A stretch of DNA of 64,000 bases from Pseudomonas parasichuanensis (GTDB lineage Bacteria > Pseudomonadota > Gammaproteobacteria > Pseudomonadales > Pseudomonadaceae): assembly GCF_021601385.1 (NCBI RefSeq), contig NZ_BQHO01000001.1, forward strand, positions 62,001-126,000, given 5' to 3'. This document shows, one piece after another, positions 1-12,294 of this stretch; the stretch's first letter is position 1, and each line of letters starts with the position of its first letter. The position numbers and the translations under genes were made by a program. The notes under the pieces were generated by a model that was not told where the DNA came from, searched no databases, and worked only from the letters and a program-made list of their open reading frames with translations.

Positions 1-285
1 GAAGGCGCGCTGGGCCGAGCGTCCGCTCTGGTTGGACAAGGCCACCAGCACCAGCAGCGACAGGCCCGGGGAGACCTGCTGCAGGTCGATGATCGCCCCA
101 TAGCCGCGGATCACCCCGCGCCGTTCCAGCTTGCGCACCCGTTCCAGGCAGGGCCTGGGGGTCAGGTGCACGAGGGTGGAGAGTTTCTCGTAGGTGATCC
201 GTCCGTGGTGGCGCAGCACGTCGATGATGGCTTCATCGATGCGGTCCAGCGGTGCGGCGGCGGGGGTGGTGGCCTTGGTATCCAT
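1..285 (-). CDS. Lrp/AsnC-family transcriptional regulator, N-terminal part (cut by window start)
   Basis: The gene reads leftward from an ATG at 285 and runs off the window, so only about 95 residues are visible. They hold a proline/alanine-rich leader, then an AsnC-type winged helix: LDRIDEAIIDVLRHHGRIT, a second helix with TPRPCLERVRKLERRGVIRGY, and the first strand of the effector-binding domain (GAIIDL). Lrp/AsnC proteins bind DNA as oligomers and respond to amino acids. It sits upstream of and on the same strand as the amino-acid importer and close to ocd, so a local amino-acid-responsive regulator is the likely role. The ligand cannot be read from the sequence. Confidence 0.85.
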   Translation of the reverse strand, partial: MDTKATTPAAAPLDRIDEAIIDVLRHHGRITYEKLSTLVHLTPRPCLERVRKLERRGVIRGYGAIIDLQQVSPGLSLLVLVALSNQSGRSAQRAF

Positions 286-298
286 ATGCGGCGTGACT

Positions 299-1111
<813 letters not shown>

Positions 1112-1115
1112 GGGG

Positions 1116-1829
1116 TCAGCCTCGGGCAGGGTCAAGGAAGCGCATCCAGCGGCGCTCGGCCAGTCGGAACAGCCCGACCAGGGCGAAGGACAGCAGCATG
1201 TACAGCAGGGCGGCCACGCCGAAGGCCTGGAAGGTCAGGAAGGTCGCGGCGTTGGCGTCGCGGGCCACCTTGAGGATGTCGGCGACGGTGGCGGTGAAGG
1301 CCAGGGAGGTGGCGTGCAGCATCAGGATCAGCTCGTTGCTGTAGGCCGGCAGCGAACGGCGCAGGGCTGCCGGCAGCACCAGGAACAGGTTGAGCTTCCA
1401 GCCACGCAGGCCATAGGCCTGGGCCGCCTCCAGCTCGCCAGCGGGCAGGTTGCGGATGGCCCCGGCGAAAATTTCCACGGTGTAGGCGCAGGTGTTGAGC
1501 ACGAAGGCCAGCAGCGTGCAGTTGAGCGCGTTACGGAAGAACTGGTCGAGCAGCATGTGCTCGCGCACCACCTGCAGGCTGTAGAGGCCGGTGTAGCAGA
1601 TCAGCAGCTGGATATAGAGCGGCGTGCCACGGAACACGAAGGTGTACAGCTGCACCGGCAGGCGCAGCCAGGCATGCCGCGAGGTGCGGGCCAGGGCCAG
1701 CGGCAGCGAGAGCAGCAGGCCCAGCACCATGCTGACCACGAACAGCCACAGGGTCATGGTCAGCCCGGAAAAACCGCTGCCATCGTTGTACAGGTAGGCC
1801 GGGCCGTATTGCTGAAGGAGTTCGATCAT
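1116..1829 (-). CDS. Amino-acid ABC transporter permease (HisM/AotM type)
   Basis: 237-residue inner-membrane permease with about five hydrophobic segments and the conserved EAA loop (GELEAAQAYGLRGWKL followed by LVLPAALRRSLPAYSNE) that docks on the ATPase. The N-terminal half carries the family motif FRGTPLYIQLLI. Its ATG overlaps the stop of the preceding permease (ATGA, 1826-1829), a sign of translational coupling. With the 1826-2533 gene it should form the heterodimeric channel of a polar amino-acid importer. Confidence 0.92.
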   Translation of the reverse strand: MIELLQQYGPAYLYNDGSGFSGLTMTLWLFVVSMVLGLLLSLPLALARTSRHAWLRLPVQLYTFVFRGTPLYIQLLICYTGLYSLQVVREHMLLDQFFRNALNCTLLAFVLNTCAYTVEIFAGAIRNLPAGELEAAQAYGLRGWKLNLFLVLPAALRRSLPAYSNELILMLHATSLAFTATVADILKVARDANAATFLTFQAFGVAALLYMLLSFALVGLFRLAERRWMRFLDPARG

Positions 1830-2533
1830 CGCGCCAGCTCCTTGATGCCGATGTTGTAGCGCCGCTCCAGGCGTTTGAGCAGCTGGTTGGACAAGGTGGT
1901 GATGACCAGGTAGACCAGCCCGGCGATGCACAGGAAGAACAGCACGTCGTTGGTGGTCTTGCCGGCGTTCTGCGCGGCCTTGACCAGGTCGGCCAGGCCG
2001 ATGATCGACACCAGCGCGGTGGACTTGAGCAGCACCAGCCAGTTGTTGCCCAGCCCCGGCAGGGCGAAGCGCATCAGTTGCGGGAACAGCACCAGCCGAA
2101 ACCGCTGTGCGCGGCTCAGGCCATAGGCGGTGGCGGCCTCCAGTTGGCCGGCCGGCACACTGAGGATGGCGCCGCGAAAGTTCTCGGTGAAGTACGCGCC
2201 GTAGATGAAGCCCAGGGTGATCACCCCGGCGCCGAACGGGTCGATCTCCACATAGTCCCAGCCCAGCGCCTCGGTGAGGTCGTTGAGCCAGATCTGCATG
2301 CTGTAGAAGATCAGCAGGATCAGCACCAGGTCGGGGACGCTGCGGATCAGCGTGGTGTAGAGGGTGGCCGGGATGCGCAGCAGCTTCGAGCGCGACAGCT
2401 TGGCACTGGCTCCGATCAGGCCCAGCAGCAGGCTCACGGCCAGAGACAGCAGGGCCAGCTTGAGGGTCATCCAGGTGCCCTGGGCCAGCAGTGGGCCGAA
2501 GCCCTGCAGGCCGTGGGAGAGGAAGTCGTTCAT
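1826..2533 (-). CDS. Amino-acid ABC transporter permease (HisQ/AotQ type)
   Basis: 235-residue permease of the HisQ/GlnP family. It has the IRSVPDLVLILLIFY motif in the first half and the EAA loop AGQLEAATAYGLSRAQRFR with FPQLMRFALPGLGNNW. It is the partner of the downstream permease and overlaps it by four bases. Gene order is binding protein, Q, M, P, as in the Pseudomonas aot arginine/ornithine operon, although a REP-bearing gap separates it from the binding protein. Confidence 0.92.
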   Translation of the reverse strand: MNDFLSHGLQGFGPLLAQGTWMTLKLALLSLAVSLLLGLIGASAKLSRSKLLRIPATLYTTLIRSVPDLVLILLIFYSMQIWLNDLTEALGWDYVEIDPFGAGVITLGFIYGAYFTENFRGAILSVPAGQLEAATAYGLSRAQRFRLVLFPQLMRFALPGLGNNWLVLLKSTALVSIIGLADLVKAAQNAGKTTNDVLFFLCIAGLVYLVITTLSNQLLKRLERRYNIGIKELAR

Positions 2534-2553
2534 GACAGGGATCTCGCGGTGGA

Positions 2554-2679
2554 TTCTTCGCGGGTGAACCCGCTCCCACAGGCGGTGAGGCTGCCTGGGC
2601 CTCTGAGAGCCACCAGCTACTGCTGGCTGTGAGGCAGCTCAGGGTCCTGTGGGAGCGGGTTTACCCGCGAAGAGGCCGG
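2554..2679. repeat. Pair of inverted P. putida-type REP elements
   Basis: Two copies of the 30-35 bp palindromic REP of P. putida lie head to head between the binding-protein and permease genes. One runs 2554-2583 (core CGCGGGTGAACCCGCTCCCA) and the inverted copy runs 2646-2679 (core GGGAGCGGGTTTACCCGCGA). Such pairs fold into mRNA hairpins and often sit between a highly expressed binding-protein gene and its permeases, where they can protect the upstream message. That role here is inferred. Confidence 0.85.
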
Positions 2680-2686
2680 TGGGGGC

Positions 2687-3469
2687 TCACTCGTTGTAGA
2701 TGTCCAGCTCGCCGACGTACTTCTTCTGGATCGCGGCGTAGGTGCCATCGGCGTGGATCATGGCGATGCCTTTATCGAGCAGGGCCTTGAGCTCCGGGTC
2801 GGTCTTGCGCAGGCCCATGGCGATGTCCAGCGGCAAGGTCGGGTCCTTGATTGCCGGGCCGCTCTTGAAGTCGGCGCCTTCGGGCTTGGAGAGGAAGTTG
2901 AGCTGGGCTTCGAGCTTGTCGGTGACGGTGGCGTCGAGGCGGCCGTTCATCAGGTCGGCGTAGTTCTGGTCCTGGGCCTGGTAGGCCTTGACCTGCGCGC
3001 CCAGCGGCGCCAGTACGGCGCGGGCGTAGGCTTCCTGCAGCGAGCCTTGCAGCACGCCGACCTGCTTGCCCTTGAGCGATTCGACGGTATCGCCGAAGCC
3101 TGCGGACTTGCGCACGATCACCGAGGTGGGGCTGAGGAACAGGCGGTTGGTGAAGTCGATCTGCTTCTGGCGTGCCGGGGTGACTGCCATCGACGACATG
3201 ATGGCGTCGAACTTGCGCGCCCGCAGCGCCGGGATCATGCCGTCGAACTCGTTGTGCACCCAGCTGCACTTGACCTGCAGCTTCTCGCAGATGGCATTGC
3301 CCAGCTCGATGTCGAAGCCTTGCAGGCTGCCATCGGCGGCGACGGATTCGAAGGGGGGGTATTCGGGGTAGACACCGAAGCGGATCTCGGTCCACTCCTT
3401 GGCCTGGGCAACGGTGGTGGCGCACAACGAGAACAGCAGCACGCCGAGGCGTTTTCGTAGGGTGAGCAT
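2687..3469 (-). CDS. Amino-acid ABC transporter periplasmic binding protein
   Basis: 260-residue solute-binding protein of the SBP_bac_3 family. It has a clear Sec signal peptide (KRLGVLLFSLCATTVAQA, cleavage before KEWTE). Family hallmarks follow: FGVYPEYPPFESVAADG, GFDIELGNAIC, WDG-like FDGMIPALRARKFDAIMSSM, and a second lobe with GKQVGVLQGS and NGRLDATVTD. I chose the ATG at 3469 because it starts the signal peptide and is preceded by AGGGAC. An upstream in-frame ATG at 3514 would add a hydrophilic extension. By position it supplies the adjacent permeases. The ligand is probably arginine, ornithine or citrulline, from context only. Confidence 0.92.
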   Translation of the reverse strand: MLTLRKRLGVLLFSLCATTVAQAKEWTEIRFGVYPEYPPFESVAADGSLQGFDIELGNAICEKLQVKCSWVHNEFDGMIPALRARKFDAIMSSMAVTPARQKQIDFTNRLFLSPTSVIVRKSAGFGDTVESLKGKQVGVLQGSLQEAYARAVLAPLGAQVKAYQAQDQNYADLMNGRLDATVTDKLEAQLNFLSKPEGADFKSGPAIKDPTLPLDIAMGLRKTDPELKALLDKGIAMIHADGTYAAIQKKYVGELDIYNE

Positions 3470-3802
3470 AGGTGTAGGTCCCTGGGTGTTGTTATTGGAA
3501 GTAGGGCAGTGCAAGCGGGTAGCTGTGTAACTGTTCTTGTGGGTGACTCGTTGGTCGCGGTCAGAATGCGCGAGGTAGAGCGGTTTTTTGTGTCGTTTGC
3601 CTGCGCGCAGGGGGCCGGATTCGGCTGTTGAGTCGCTTGTTGCAGCCGAATCGGCTGTTGCGACAAGGATTTATGGAAGTGCGACAGCGGTTTCTGTCAG
3701 TGGGGCCGCTGCGCGGCCTATCGCGGCACAAGGCCGCTCCTACAGGGGATCGCGCTTTTCTGTAGGAGTCGCGATAGGGGCGCAACGCGCCCCCAGGATC
3801 CC
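3470..3802. other. Intergenic region between the ABC importer and ocd, with a second REP-like family
   Basis: No gene is supported in these 333 bases. At 3709-3745 there is a GC-rich palindromic element (core CGCGGCACAAGGCCGCTCCT), followed by a partial inverted match around 3760-3776 (CTGTAGGAGTCGCGATAGG). The same core occurs twice in 5967-6092. The promoter of the importer operon should lie near 3470-3650, but I see no convincing -35/-10 pair. Confidence 0.5.
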
Positions 3803-4849
3803 TCAGGCAGCACTGGCATTGCGTGCAACCGCCGCCGGCTGCAGCAGGGCAAACAGGTCCTTCGGATTGGCCAGCTCCGGCACCAGGTTGATGTCATGGC
3901 CAATGTCCAGCGCCTTGGCCACATCCAGCACATAGCGCAGCGCCGAGTAGTCCTCGATGGCAAAGCCGACCGAGTCGAACAGCGTCACTTGCTCGGCGCT
4001 CTCGCGCCCGGCCGCAATCCCTTCGACCACCTGCCAGAACTCGGTGGTCGGCGAGCCGGCCGGCATCTGCTGGATCTCGCCTTCGATACGGCTCTGTGGC
4101 TCGTACTCGACGATCACCCGGGCCCGCTCGACGATCTCGCGGTGCAGCTCGGTCTTGCCCGGGCAGTCGCCGCCCACGGCGTTCAGGTGCATGCCCGGCT
4201 CGATCATCTCGGGGGTGAGGATGGTGGCGTAGGCCTTGTCGGCGGTGACCGTGGTGACGATGTCGCAGCCAAGCACCGCGTCGGCCACGCTGCTGGCGAT
4301 GGTCAGTTTCAGCCGTGGGTAGCCGGCCAGGTTGGCGGCGAGCTTTTCCGAGGCGGCGCGGTCGATGTCGAACAGGCGGATTTCGTCGATGCCCAGCAGG
4401 GTGTGGAAGGCAATCGCCTGGAACTCGCTTTGCGAGCCGTTGCCGATCAGCGCCATGCGCTTGCTGTCCTTGCGCGCCAGGTAGCGGGCGGCCAGGGCCG
4501 AGGTGGCGGCGGTGCGGATCGCGGTGGTCAGGGTCATCTCGCTGAGCAGCACCGGCGCGCCGGTATCGACATCGCCCAGGGCGCCGAAGGCCATCACCGT
4601 GAGCAGGCCGTTGTGGGTGTTCTTGGGGTGGCCGTTGACGTACTTGAAGGCGTACAGGCTGGCGTCGGACACCGGCATCAGCTCGATCACCCCGTCCGGC
4701 GAGTGGTTGGCCAGGCGCGGGCATTTTTCGAAGGCGTGCCAGCGCAGGTAGTCCTGGCGGATGTACTCGGCCATTTCTTCCAGGCAGGTGGGCAGGCCCT
4801 TGCGGTTGACCAGGCGGGCGAGGTCTTGCACGTCGAGGTAGCGGGTCAT
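3803..4849 (-). CDS. ocd: Ornithine cyclodeaminase
   Basis: 348-residue member of the OCD/mu-crystallin family, matching the length of the characterised P. putida enzyme (about 350 residues). It converts L-ornithine to L-proline and ammonia using tightly bound NAD. Seen: PVSDASLYAFKYVNGHPKN near the substrate site, the Rossmann glycine loop IGNGSQSEFQA, FDIDRAASEK at the end of the second strand, and NAVGGDCPGKTEL with the catalytic aspartate region. It starts 18 bases after the stop of the CtlX-type gene, so the two are very probably co-transcribed. The product of that hydrolase (ornithine) would be its substrate. Confidence 0.95.
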   Translation of the reverse strand: MTRYLDVQDLARLVNRKGLPTCLEEMAEYIRQDYLRWHAFEKCPRLANHSPDGVIELMPVSDASLYAFKYVNGHPKNTHNGLLTVMAFGALGDVDTGAPVLLSEMTLTTAIRTAATSALAARYLARKDSKRMALIGNGSQSEFQAIAFHTLLGIDEIRLFDIDRAASEKLAANLAGYPRLKLTIASSVADAVLGCDIVTTVTADKAYATILTPEMIEPGMHLNAVGGDCPGKTELHREIVERARVIVEYEPQSRIEGEIQQMPAGSPTTEFWQVVEGIAAGRESAEQVTLFDSVGFAIEDYSALRYVLDVAKALDIGHDINLVPELANPKDLFALLQPAAVARNASAA

Positions 4850-4867
4850 GGTGAATCTCCTTTGAGG

Positions 4868-5785
4868 TCAGTGGCGCGAGGGCAGGTGGACTTCGGCGAG
4901 CATGCAACGCGCGCTGCCGCCGCCGATGCGTTCGATGTGGTCGATGTTCACCACCAGCGGGTGGCTGTGGCGCTCGACCTGGCGGCGCTGGCCGGCGTCC
5001 AGCGAGCGCCAGGCGCTGCGCGACATCACCAGCAGCGAGCGACCGTCACGGTCGTGCACTTCGAGCATGTTGCCGGCGAAGTTCTCCAGCTGGTCGTGGT
5101 TCAGCGCCAGCACTTGCTTGCCGGTGTCACGCAGCGAATGCTCCAGGGCCTGGCGTTCGCCGGCGTGGGGCAGGGCGTCGAGGCACACCACGGCAAGCTG
5201 GCGGCCGACGTTCATCATCACGTTGCTGTGGTAGATCGGCGCGTGCTGGCGGTCGACGGCATGGAACAGGCACAGGCGGTAGTCGAGTTGCTCGGCGAAC
5301 TGGCGCAGGGCGTGTTCGTGGGTGCGGCCGGAGTGGCAGGCGTAGCTGATGCGGTGTTCGCGATCCAACACCATGCTGCCGGTGCCTTCGAGGAACAGAT
5401 TCTGCTGTTCCAGCGGGCTCAGATCGATGGTCTGCTTGATGGCGAATCTGTCGTGCAGTGCCGAGAGCACACCCTTGCCGCGCTCCAGGCGGCGGTTCTG
5501 GCCTTCCATCGGGTAGAGCACCAGGCTGCCGTCGGCGTGGCTGCTCCACCAGTTGTTGGGGAAGATCGAATCGGGGGTGTGCGGCTCGGGGGTGTCCTGC
5601 ACCACCAGCACCTCGACGCCGTGCTGGCGCAGGCTGGCGACGTAGCCGTCGAACTCTTCCAGGGCCTTGGCGCTGGCGGTTTCAGGGTCCAGCGGGGCCT
5701 GCTGGAAGCGGTTGTTGACGGCGGTGTCCGGGTTGAAGGCGAACCGCGCCGGGCGAATCATGAGGACGGTATTTGTTGTTTGCAT
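4868..5785 (-). CDS. ctlX: CtlX-type citrulline utilisation hydrolase (arginine deiminase/amidinotransferase fold)
   Basis: 305-residue protein of the guanidine-modifying (pentein) superfamily. Seen: PARFAFNPDTAVNNRFQ, DSIFPNNWWSSH with the family aspartate/asparagine, EGTGSMVLDR, ACHSGRTH, IYHSNVMMNVG with the catalytic histidine, and a C-terminal GGGSARCMLAEV with the nucleophilic cysteine. Proteins annotated CtlX act on citrulline, releasing ornithine. The neighbouring ocd gene fits that reaction. A start at 5800 is possible, but 5785 gives the usual N-terminus. Arginine deiminase activity cannot be excluded from sequence alone. Confidence 0.8.
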   Translation of the reverse strand: MQTTNTVLMIRPARFAFNPDTAVNNRFQQAPLDPETASAKALEEFDGYVASLRQHGVEVLVVQDTPEPHTPDSIFPNNWWSSHADGSLVLYPMEGQNRRLERGKGVLSALHDRFAIKQTIDLSPLEQQNLFLEGTGSMVLDREHRISYACHSGRTHEHALRQFAEQLDYRLCLFHAVDRQHAPIYHSNVMMNVGRQLAVVCLDALPHAGERQALEHSLRDTGKQVLALNHDQLENFAGNMLEVHDRDGRSLLVMSRSAWRSLDAGQRRQVERHSHPLVVNIDHIERIGGGSARCMLAEVHLPSRH

Positions 5786-5966
5786 TGGGCACGCATCCAC
5801 GGGTGGGCTGTGTGACCATTGTCGGGCGGATCAGGGCGAAATCCCGGCTGAAGCGCGTGGGGTGGGCGGCGGGTTCAGCTGAAATGGCGGGTTTGGCAGC
5901 GGAATCTGCTTCGATGGCTCTGTCGCGACGGCTTCGCAGGCAGGGTGGGAGCCACTGCCTGGCACT

Positions 5967-6092
5967 GCTGTTCTGCCGGAGCGGCCTTGTGCCGCGAAAG
6001 GGCTGCACAGCAGCCCCAGGATTTCAGCAAAGTGGCAAGTAGTGTCGGGGCAGCTGCGCTGCCCTTTCGCGGCACAAGGCCGCTCCTACACT
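5967..6092. repeat. Inverted pair of a second intergenic repeat family
   Basis: The 335-base gap 5786-6120 holds no gene. It contains two oppositely oriented copies of the GCGGCACAAGGCCGCTCCTA element, at about 5970-6003 (reverse) and 6050-6091 (forward). A third copy is at 3709-3745. The pair lies between the ends or starts of divergent units and may act as a transcription barrier. Confidence 0.7.
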
Positions 6093-6120
6093 GAATGTGC
6101 AGGTCTATAGGATGCTTGCG

Positions 6121-7890
6121 TCATTCATTGGGCTCTGCCAGCCCACGGGCGCGTAGCCGCTTGTAGAGGGTTGTGCGGCTGACCCCCAGTGCGCGGGCCA
6201 CGGAAGAGAGATTGCCATTGGCGCGGCGCAGCAGTTCGTTCAGGTCGTTCGGGGCATGTTCAAGTTCGACGTTTTCCTCTGCCTCGGCGAGAAAGTTTTC
6301 CGGCAGATGCTCCACCCCGACCGGCTGATCGCCAGCCAACGCCAGCGCCACCTGCATCACGCTGACCAGCTCACGCAGATTGCCCGGCCAGGGATGACGC
6401 TCCAGCAACACCAGCACATCCTCCGCCAGGCGCTCGGGCTGGCCGGGCTCGCGGTAGCGGCCATGCACCTCTTCGATCAGTGCGCGGCGATCACTGCGTT
6501 CGCGCAGCGCCGGCAGCCGCAGCGTCAATCCGGCGATGCGGTAATAAAGGTCCTGGCGAAAACGCCCGGCGCGCACTTCGGCGGCAAGGTCGCGGTTGCT
6601 TGCCGACACCACGCGTACGTCCAGCGCCACCGGCTCGCCGCTGCCCAGCGGCTGGATGCTGCGGGCCTGCAGCACACGCAACAGGCGGGCCTGGGTGGCC
6701 AGCGGCATGTCGCCGATTTCGTCGAGGAACAGCACGCCGCCGTCGGCCTTGCGGATCAACCCGGGGTTGCCTTTGTGGTGGGCGCCGGTGAAGGCGCCTT
6801 TCTCGTAGCCAAACAGCTCCGACTCCACCAGCTCGGCCGGGATCGCCGCGCAGTTGACCGCGATCAGCGGCTGGCGCGCCCGGCTGCTGGCCTGGTGCAG
6901 GGCGTTGACGAACACCTCCTTGCCCACCCCGGTCTCGCCCTGGACCAGCAGCGGGATGTCCTTCTCCAGCAGCAGGCCGGCCTGGGCCAGCGCCTTGCTC
7001 ACACGCGCATCCGTGGCGCTGGGCACACGGCGCGTGGGTGGCCGGCGGGGCCCCTGCCACTGGCAATGCAGGCGTTGGCGGCCATGGGCGAGCAGGGCGA
7101 AGGGGCGCCCTTCGGGGTGTTCGAGGATCTGCCGCAACGGCACCTGGAACAGCTGCGCCAGGTTGGTGTGGCGCGGGTCGCTACCCAGCAGGCTGCCTGC
7201 GCGGTGGTTGGCCGCACGCACTTCGCCGCGCTCGTCGAACAGCAGCAGGCCGGCCCAGGGGCTGTCGAGGTTGTCGGCGCCGGTGTTGAACAGCAGTTGC
7301 CAATGCTGCTCGCCGGGGCCGGCGAGGATCAGCCGGTTCTCCAGGCTCTGGCTGAGCATGCGCACCAGGCCCAGGGTCTGGGCGGCGGGCAGGTAGCCGT
7401 CGCTGGCCACGTCGAGTACGCCGACCAGCCGCCGTTCGGCGTCGAACAAGGGTGCGGCGGCGCTGGCCATGTAGCGGTTCTGGCGCAGGTAGTGCTCGTC
7501 CTGGCCGACATGGATCGCCTCACCGCACACCAATGCCGTGCCCAGCGCGTTGGTGCCGACGCTTTGCTCGCGCCAGCGTGCGCCGGGGCTGAAGGCGTGC
7601 TGTTGGCGTGGGTCGACGAAGCGCCGGGTGCCCCAGGCACCGAGCAGGCAGCCGCTGGCGTCGCCGAGCATCACTAGGTGGCTGGCGTTGCCCAGCAGGT
7701 GCGCATAGTGCGGCAGCACGTCGTCATGGGTGAGGCGTAGGAGGACCTGGTTGCGTTCGAGCAGGGCATCGAGTTCGGCACCGGTCAGGCAGTCGAAATC
7801 GGGCGCGTGCTGGGGCTGCAGGCCATGCTCGCGGCAGCGCGCCCAGGAGGCCTGGATCAGTTGTGCGTGGGTCGAAACGGAGTGGGCCAT
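6121..7890 (-). CDS. Sigma-54-dependent transcriptional activator (AcoR-like: GAF, AAA+, Fis HTH)
   Basis: 589-residue enhancer-binding protein. An N-terminal GAF-type sensory region (about 60-200, with [14 protein letters not shown] typical of AcoR proteins) is followed by a PAS-like linker. The AAA+ domain has Walker A GETGVGKE near residue 318, the sigma-54 contact motif GAFTGA near 365, and Walker [13 protein letters not shown]-terminal Fis-type helix-turn-helix ([20 protein letters not shown]) ends the protein. I chose ATG 7890, preceded by AGGACAGG, over an upstream ATG at 7962. It is divergent from an ABC importer that has a -24/-12 promoter at 8063-8078, so it is almost certainly the activator of that operon. 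The effector is unknown. Confidence 0.93.
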   Translation of the reverse strand: MAHSVSTHAQLIQASWARCREHGLQPQHAPDFDCLTGAELDALLERNQVLLRLTHDDVLPHYAHLLGNASHLVMLGDASGCLLGAWGTRRFVDPRQQHAFSPGARWREQSVGTNALGTALVCGEAIHVGQDEHYLRQNRYMASAAAPLFDAERRLVGVLDVASDGYLPAAQTLGLVRMLSQSLENRLILAGPGEQHWQLLFNTGADNLDSPWAGLLLFDERGEVRAANHRAGSLLGSDPRHTNLAQLFQVPLRQILEHPEGRPFALLAHGRQRLHCQWQGPRRPPTRRVPSATDARVSKALAQAGLLLEKDIPLLVQGETGVGKEVFVNALHQASSRARQPLIAVNCAAIPAELVESELFGYEKGAFTGAHHKGNPGLIRKADGGVLFLDEIGDMPLATQARLLRVLQARSIQPLGSGEPVALDVRVVSASNRDLAAEVRAGRFRQDLYYRIAGLTLRLPALRERSDRRALIEEVHGRYREPGQPERLAEDVLVLLERHPWPGNLRELVSVMQVALALAGDQPVGVEHLPENFLAEAEENVELEHAPNDLNELLRRANGNLSSVARALGVSRTTLYKRLRARGLAEPNE

Positions 7891-7940
7891 GGGCCTGTCC
7901 TGTGGCGTGTTGTTTTTATTGGCGACCGCGATTGAGTGTC

Positions 7941-7998
7941 GTTCAGCGCTGTTCATTGTCAAACCCGAGGGTGTTCAGTTGTTCAGCGAAACTGTTCA
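7941..7998. promoter_or_regulatory. Cluster of five GTTCA repeats, candidate activator binding sites (UAS)
   Basis: Five direct copies of GTTCA occur at 7941, 7951, 7973, 7981 and 7994, in the gap between the sigma-54 activator and its divergent target operon. They lie about 65-120 bases upstream of the -24/-12 promoter, the usual distance for enhancer sites. Two sit exactly 10 bases apart (one helical turn). Binding is inferred, not shown. Confidence 0.5.
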
Positions 7999-8062
7999 CA
8001 TCTGCACAGGCCGCGTGCCGTGCCAGGGTGCGAGGTGCCGACATAGAGCGGTTATGCCGGGC

Positions 8063-8078
8063 TGGCACGGAACTGGCT
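8063..8078 (+). promoter_or_regulatory. Sigma-54 (-24/-12) promoter of the ABC importer operon
   Basis: TGGCACG-N4-TGGCT matches the consensus TGGCACG-N4-TTGCW at 11 of 12 defined positions, and the GG and GC dinucleotides are 12 bases apart as required. Transcription would start near 8088-8090, about 25 bases before the first ATPase start at 8115. Confidence 0.85.
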
Positions 8079-8114
8079 GGGGTGGTTGGACAACCATCAC
8101 AAGAAGGCCACGCC

Positions 8115-9208
8115 ATGTCCCTGGTGCTGGAGCAGGTACGCCGCAGTGTCGACAACCAGCTGTGGATCGACGACGCCAGCCTGCGGTTCGAGCCCGGCTC
8201 GTTCAACGTGCTGCTGGGCCGCACCCTGGCCGGCAAGACCAGCCTGATGCGCCTGATGGCCGGCCTTGACCGCCCGGACAGCGGTCGTGTGCTGATGGAT
8301 GGCGAGGATGTCACCGGGCGTCCGGTACGGCTGCGCAATGTGTCGATGGTCTATCAGCAATTCATCAACTACCCCACGCTCACGGTGTTCGAGAACATCG
8401 CCTCACCGTTGCGCCAGGCGCGCATGGCCGAACCGGACATACAGCGGCGTGTGCGGGAAACGGCCGAGATGCTGCGGATCGCTCCGTACCTGGGGCGCCT
8501 GCCACTGGAGCTGTCCGGTGGCCAGCAGCAGCGCACCGCCATGGCCCGGGCGTTGGTCAAGGATGCCTCGCTGATCCTGTTCGACGAACCCTTGGTCAAC
8601 CTTGATTACAAGCTGCGCGAGGGTTTGCGCCAGGAGTTGCGCAGCCTGTTCGCCGAGCGCAAGTGCATCGCCGTGTATGCCACCACCGAACCCAATGAGG
8701 CGCTGGCACTGGGCGGCACCACCACGCTGCTGCACGAGGGTCGGGTGATCCAGAGCGGCCGCACCACCGAGGTGTATCAACGACCCGCCAGCGTGCTGGC
8801 TGCCGAACTGTTCTGCGAGCCGCCGATCAACCTGGTGCCCGGGCGTATCGTCGGCAATGAGGTGAGCCTGGCCGGTGCCGTGCACTTTGCCCGCAACGCC
8901 GACCTGCGAGCGCTGGCAGACGGTGACTACCGTTTCGGCATCCGCCCCGGTCACCTGACCCTGGTGCCATCCCGCGACGACGATCTGGAGCTGGCGGTGC
9001 TGGTGGAGCTGGCCGAGATCAGCGGTTCGGAAACCTTCCTGCATGTGCGCAACGAGCACTGGCGCATGACCCTGCACCTGCCGGGGGTGCACGAGTACCA
9101 GGTGGACACACCGATCCGCGTGTTCATCCCCACCCACAAGCTGTTCATCTTCGACAGCGCCGACGCCCTGGTGCAGGCGCCACGCCTGCGTGACGCGAGG
9201 AGCGCCTG

Positions 9209-9209
<1 letters not shown>
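8115..9209 (+). CDS. ABC importer ATP-binding protein 1 (GlpS-like, CUT1/MalK type)
   Basis: 364-residue ATPase. It has a non-canonical but complete Walker A (GRTLAGKT, residues 35-42), Q-loop MVYQQFINYP, signature LSGGQQQRTAMARAL, Walker B LILFDEPLVNLD, and a C-terminal OB-type regulatory domain (FGIRPGHLTL) as in MalK. It is the first gene of the sigma-54 operon. The ATG at 8115 follows GAAGG and removes the long upstream frame. The set of two different MalK-like ATPases, two permeases, a DUF2160 protein and a long binding protein is the organisation of the rhizobial glycerol importer GlpSTPQUV, so glycerol or a related polyol is the best guess. Confidence 0.9.
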
Positions 9210-11166
<1,957 letters not shown>

Positions 11167-11169
11167 GCC

Positions 11170-11970
<801 letters not shown>

Positions 11971-11982
11971 GGAGGGCGGCTG

Positions 11983-12255
11983 ATGGAGTGGATGGCCTGG
12001 ACCTTGCCGACCGCGCTGTTCTTCTCGGCGATCGGTGTGTTGTTGATGGGCATGACCCTGTTCGAGCTGCGCCGCCCGTGTTTGGAGCGCCGCGGTTTTC
12101 TGCCGATTGCCACGACCCGTGGCGACCGGCTGTTCATCGGCTTGTTGGCCAGCGCCTACCTGCATCTGCTGGTGGTGGGGGTGAGCGACTGGCCGTTGTG
12201 GGTGGCCTCGCTGCTGTCGCTGGCGTGGCTGGTGGTGGTGTTGCGCTGGGGTTGA
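11983..12255 (+). CDS. DUF2160 small membrane protein (GlpU-like)
   Basis: 90-residue protein with three or so hydrophobic stretches (WTLPTALFFSAIGVLLMGM; LFIGLLASAYLHLLVVGV; LLSLAWLVVVLRWG). Small DUF2160 proteins occur between permease and binding-protein genes of Glp-type importers. Their function is unknown. It starts 12 bases after the permease stop, behind GGAGG. Confidence 0.85.
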   Translation: MEWMAWTLPTALFFSAIGVLLMGMTLFELRRPCLERRGFLPIATTRGDRLFIGLLASAYLHLLVVGVSDWPLWVASLLSLAWLVVVLRWG

Positions 12256-12294
12256 GCCTGGGGCGATGGATCCTTCTGCAATCTGGAGATCACA

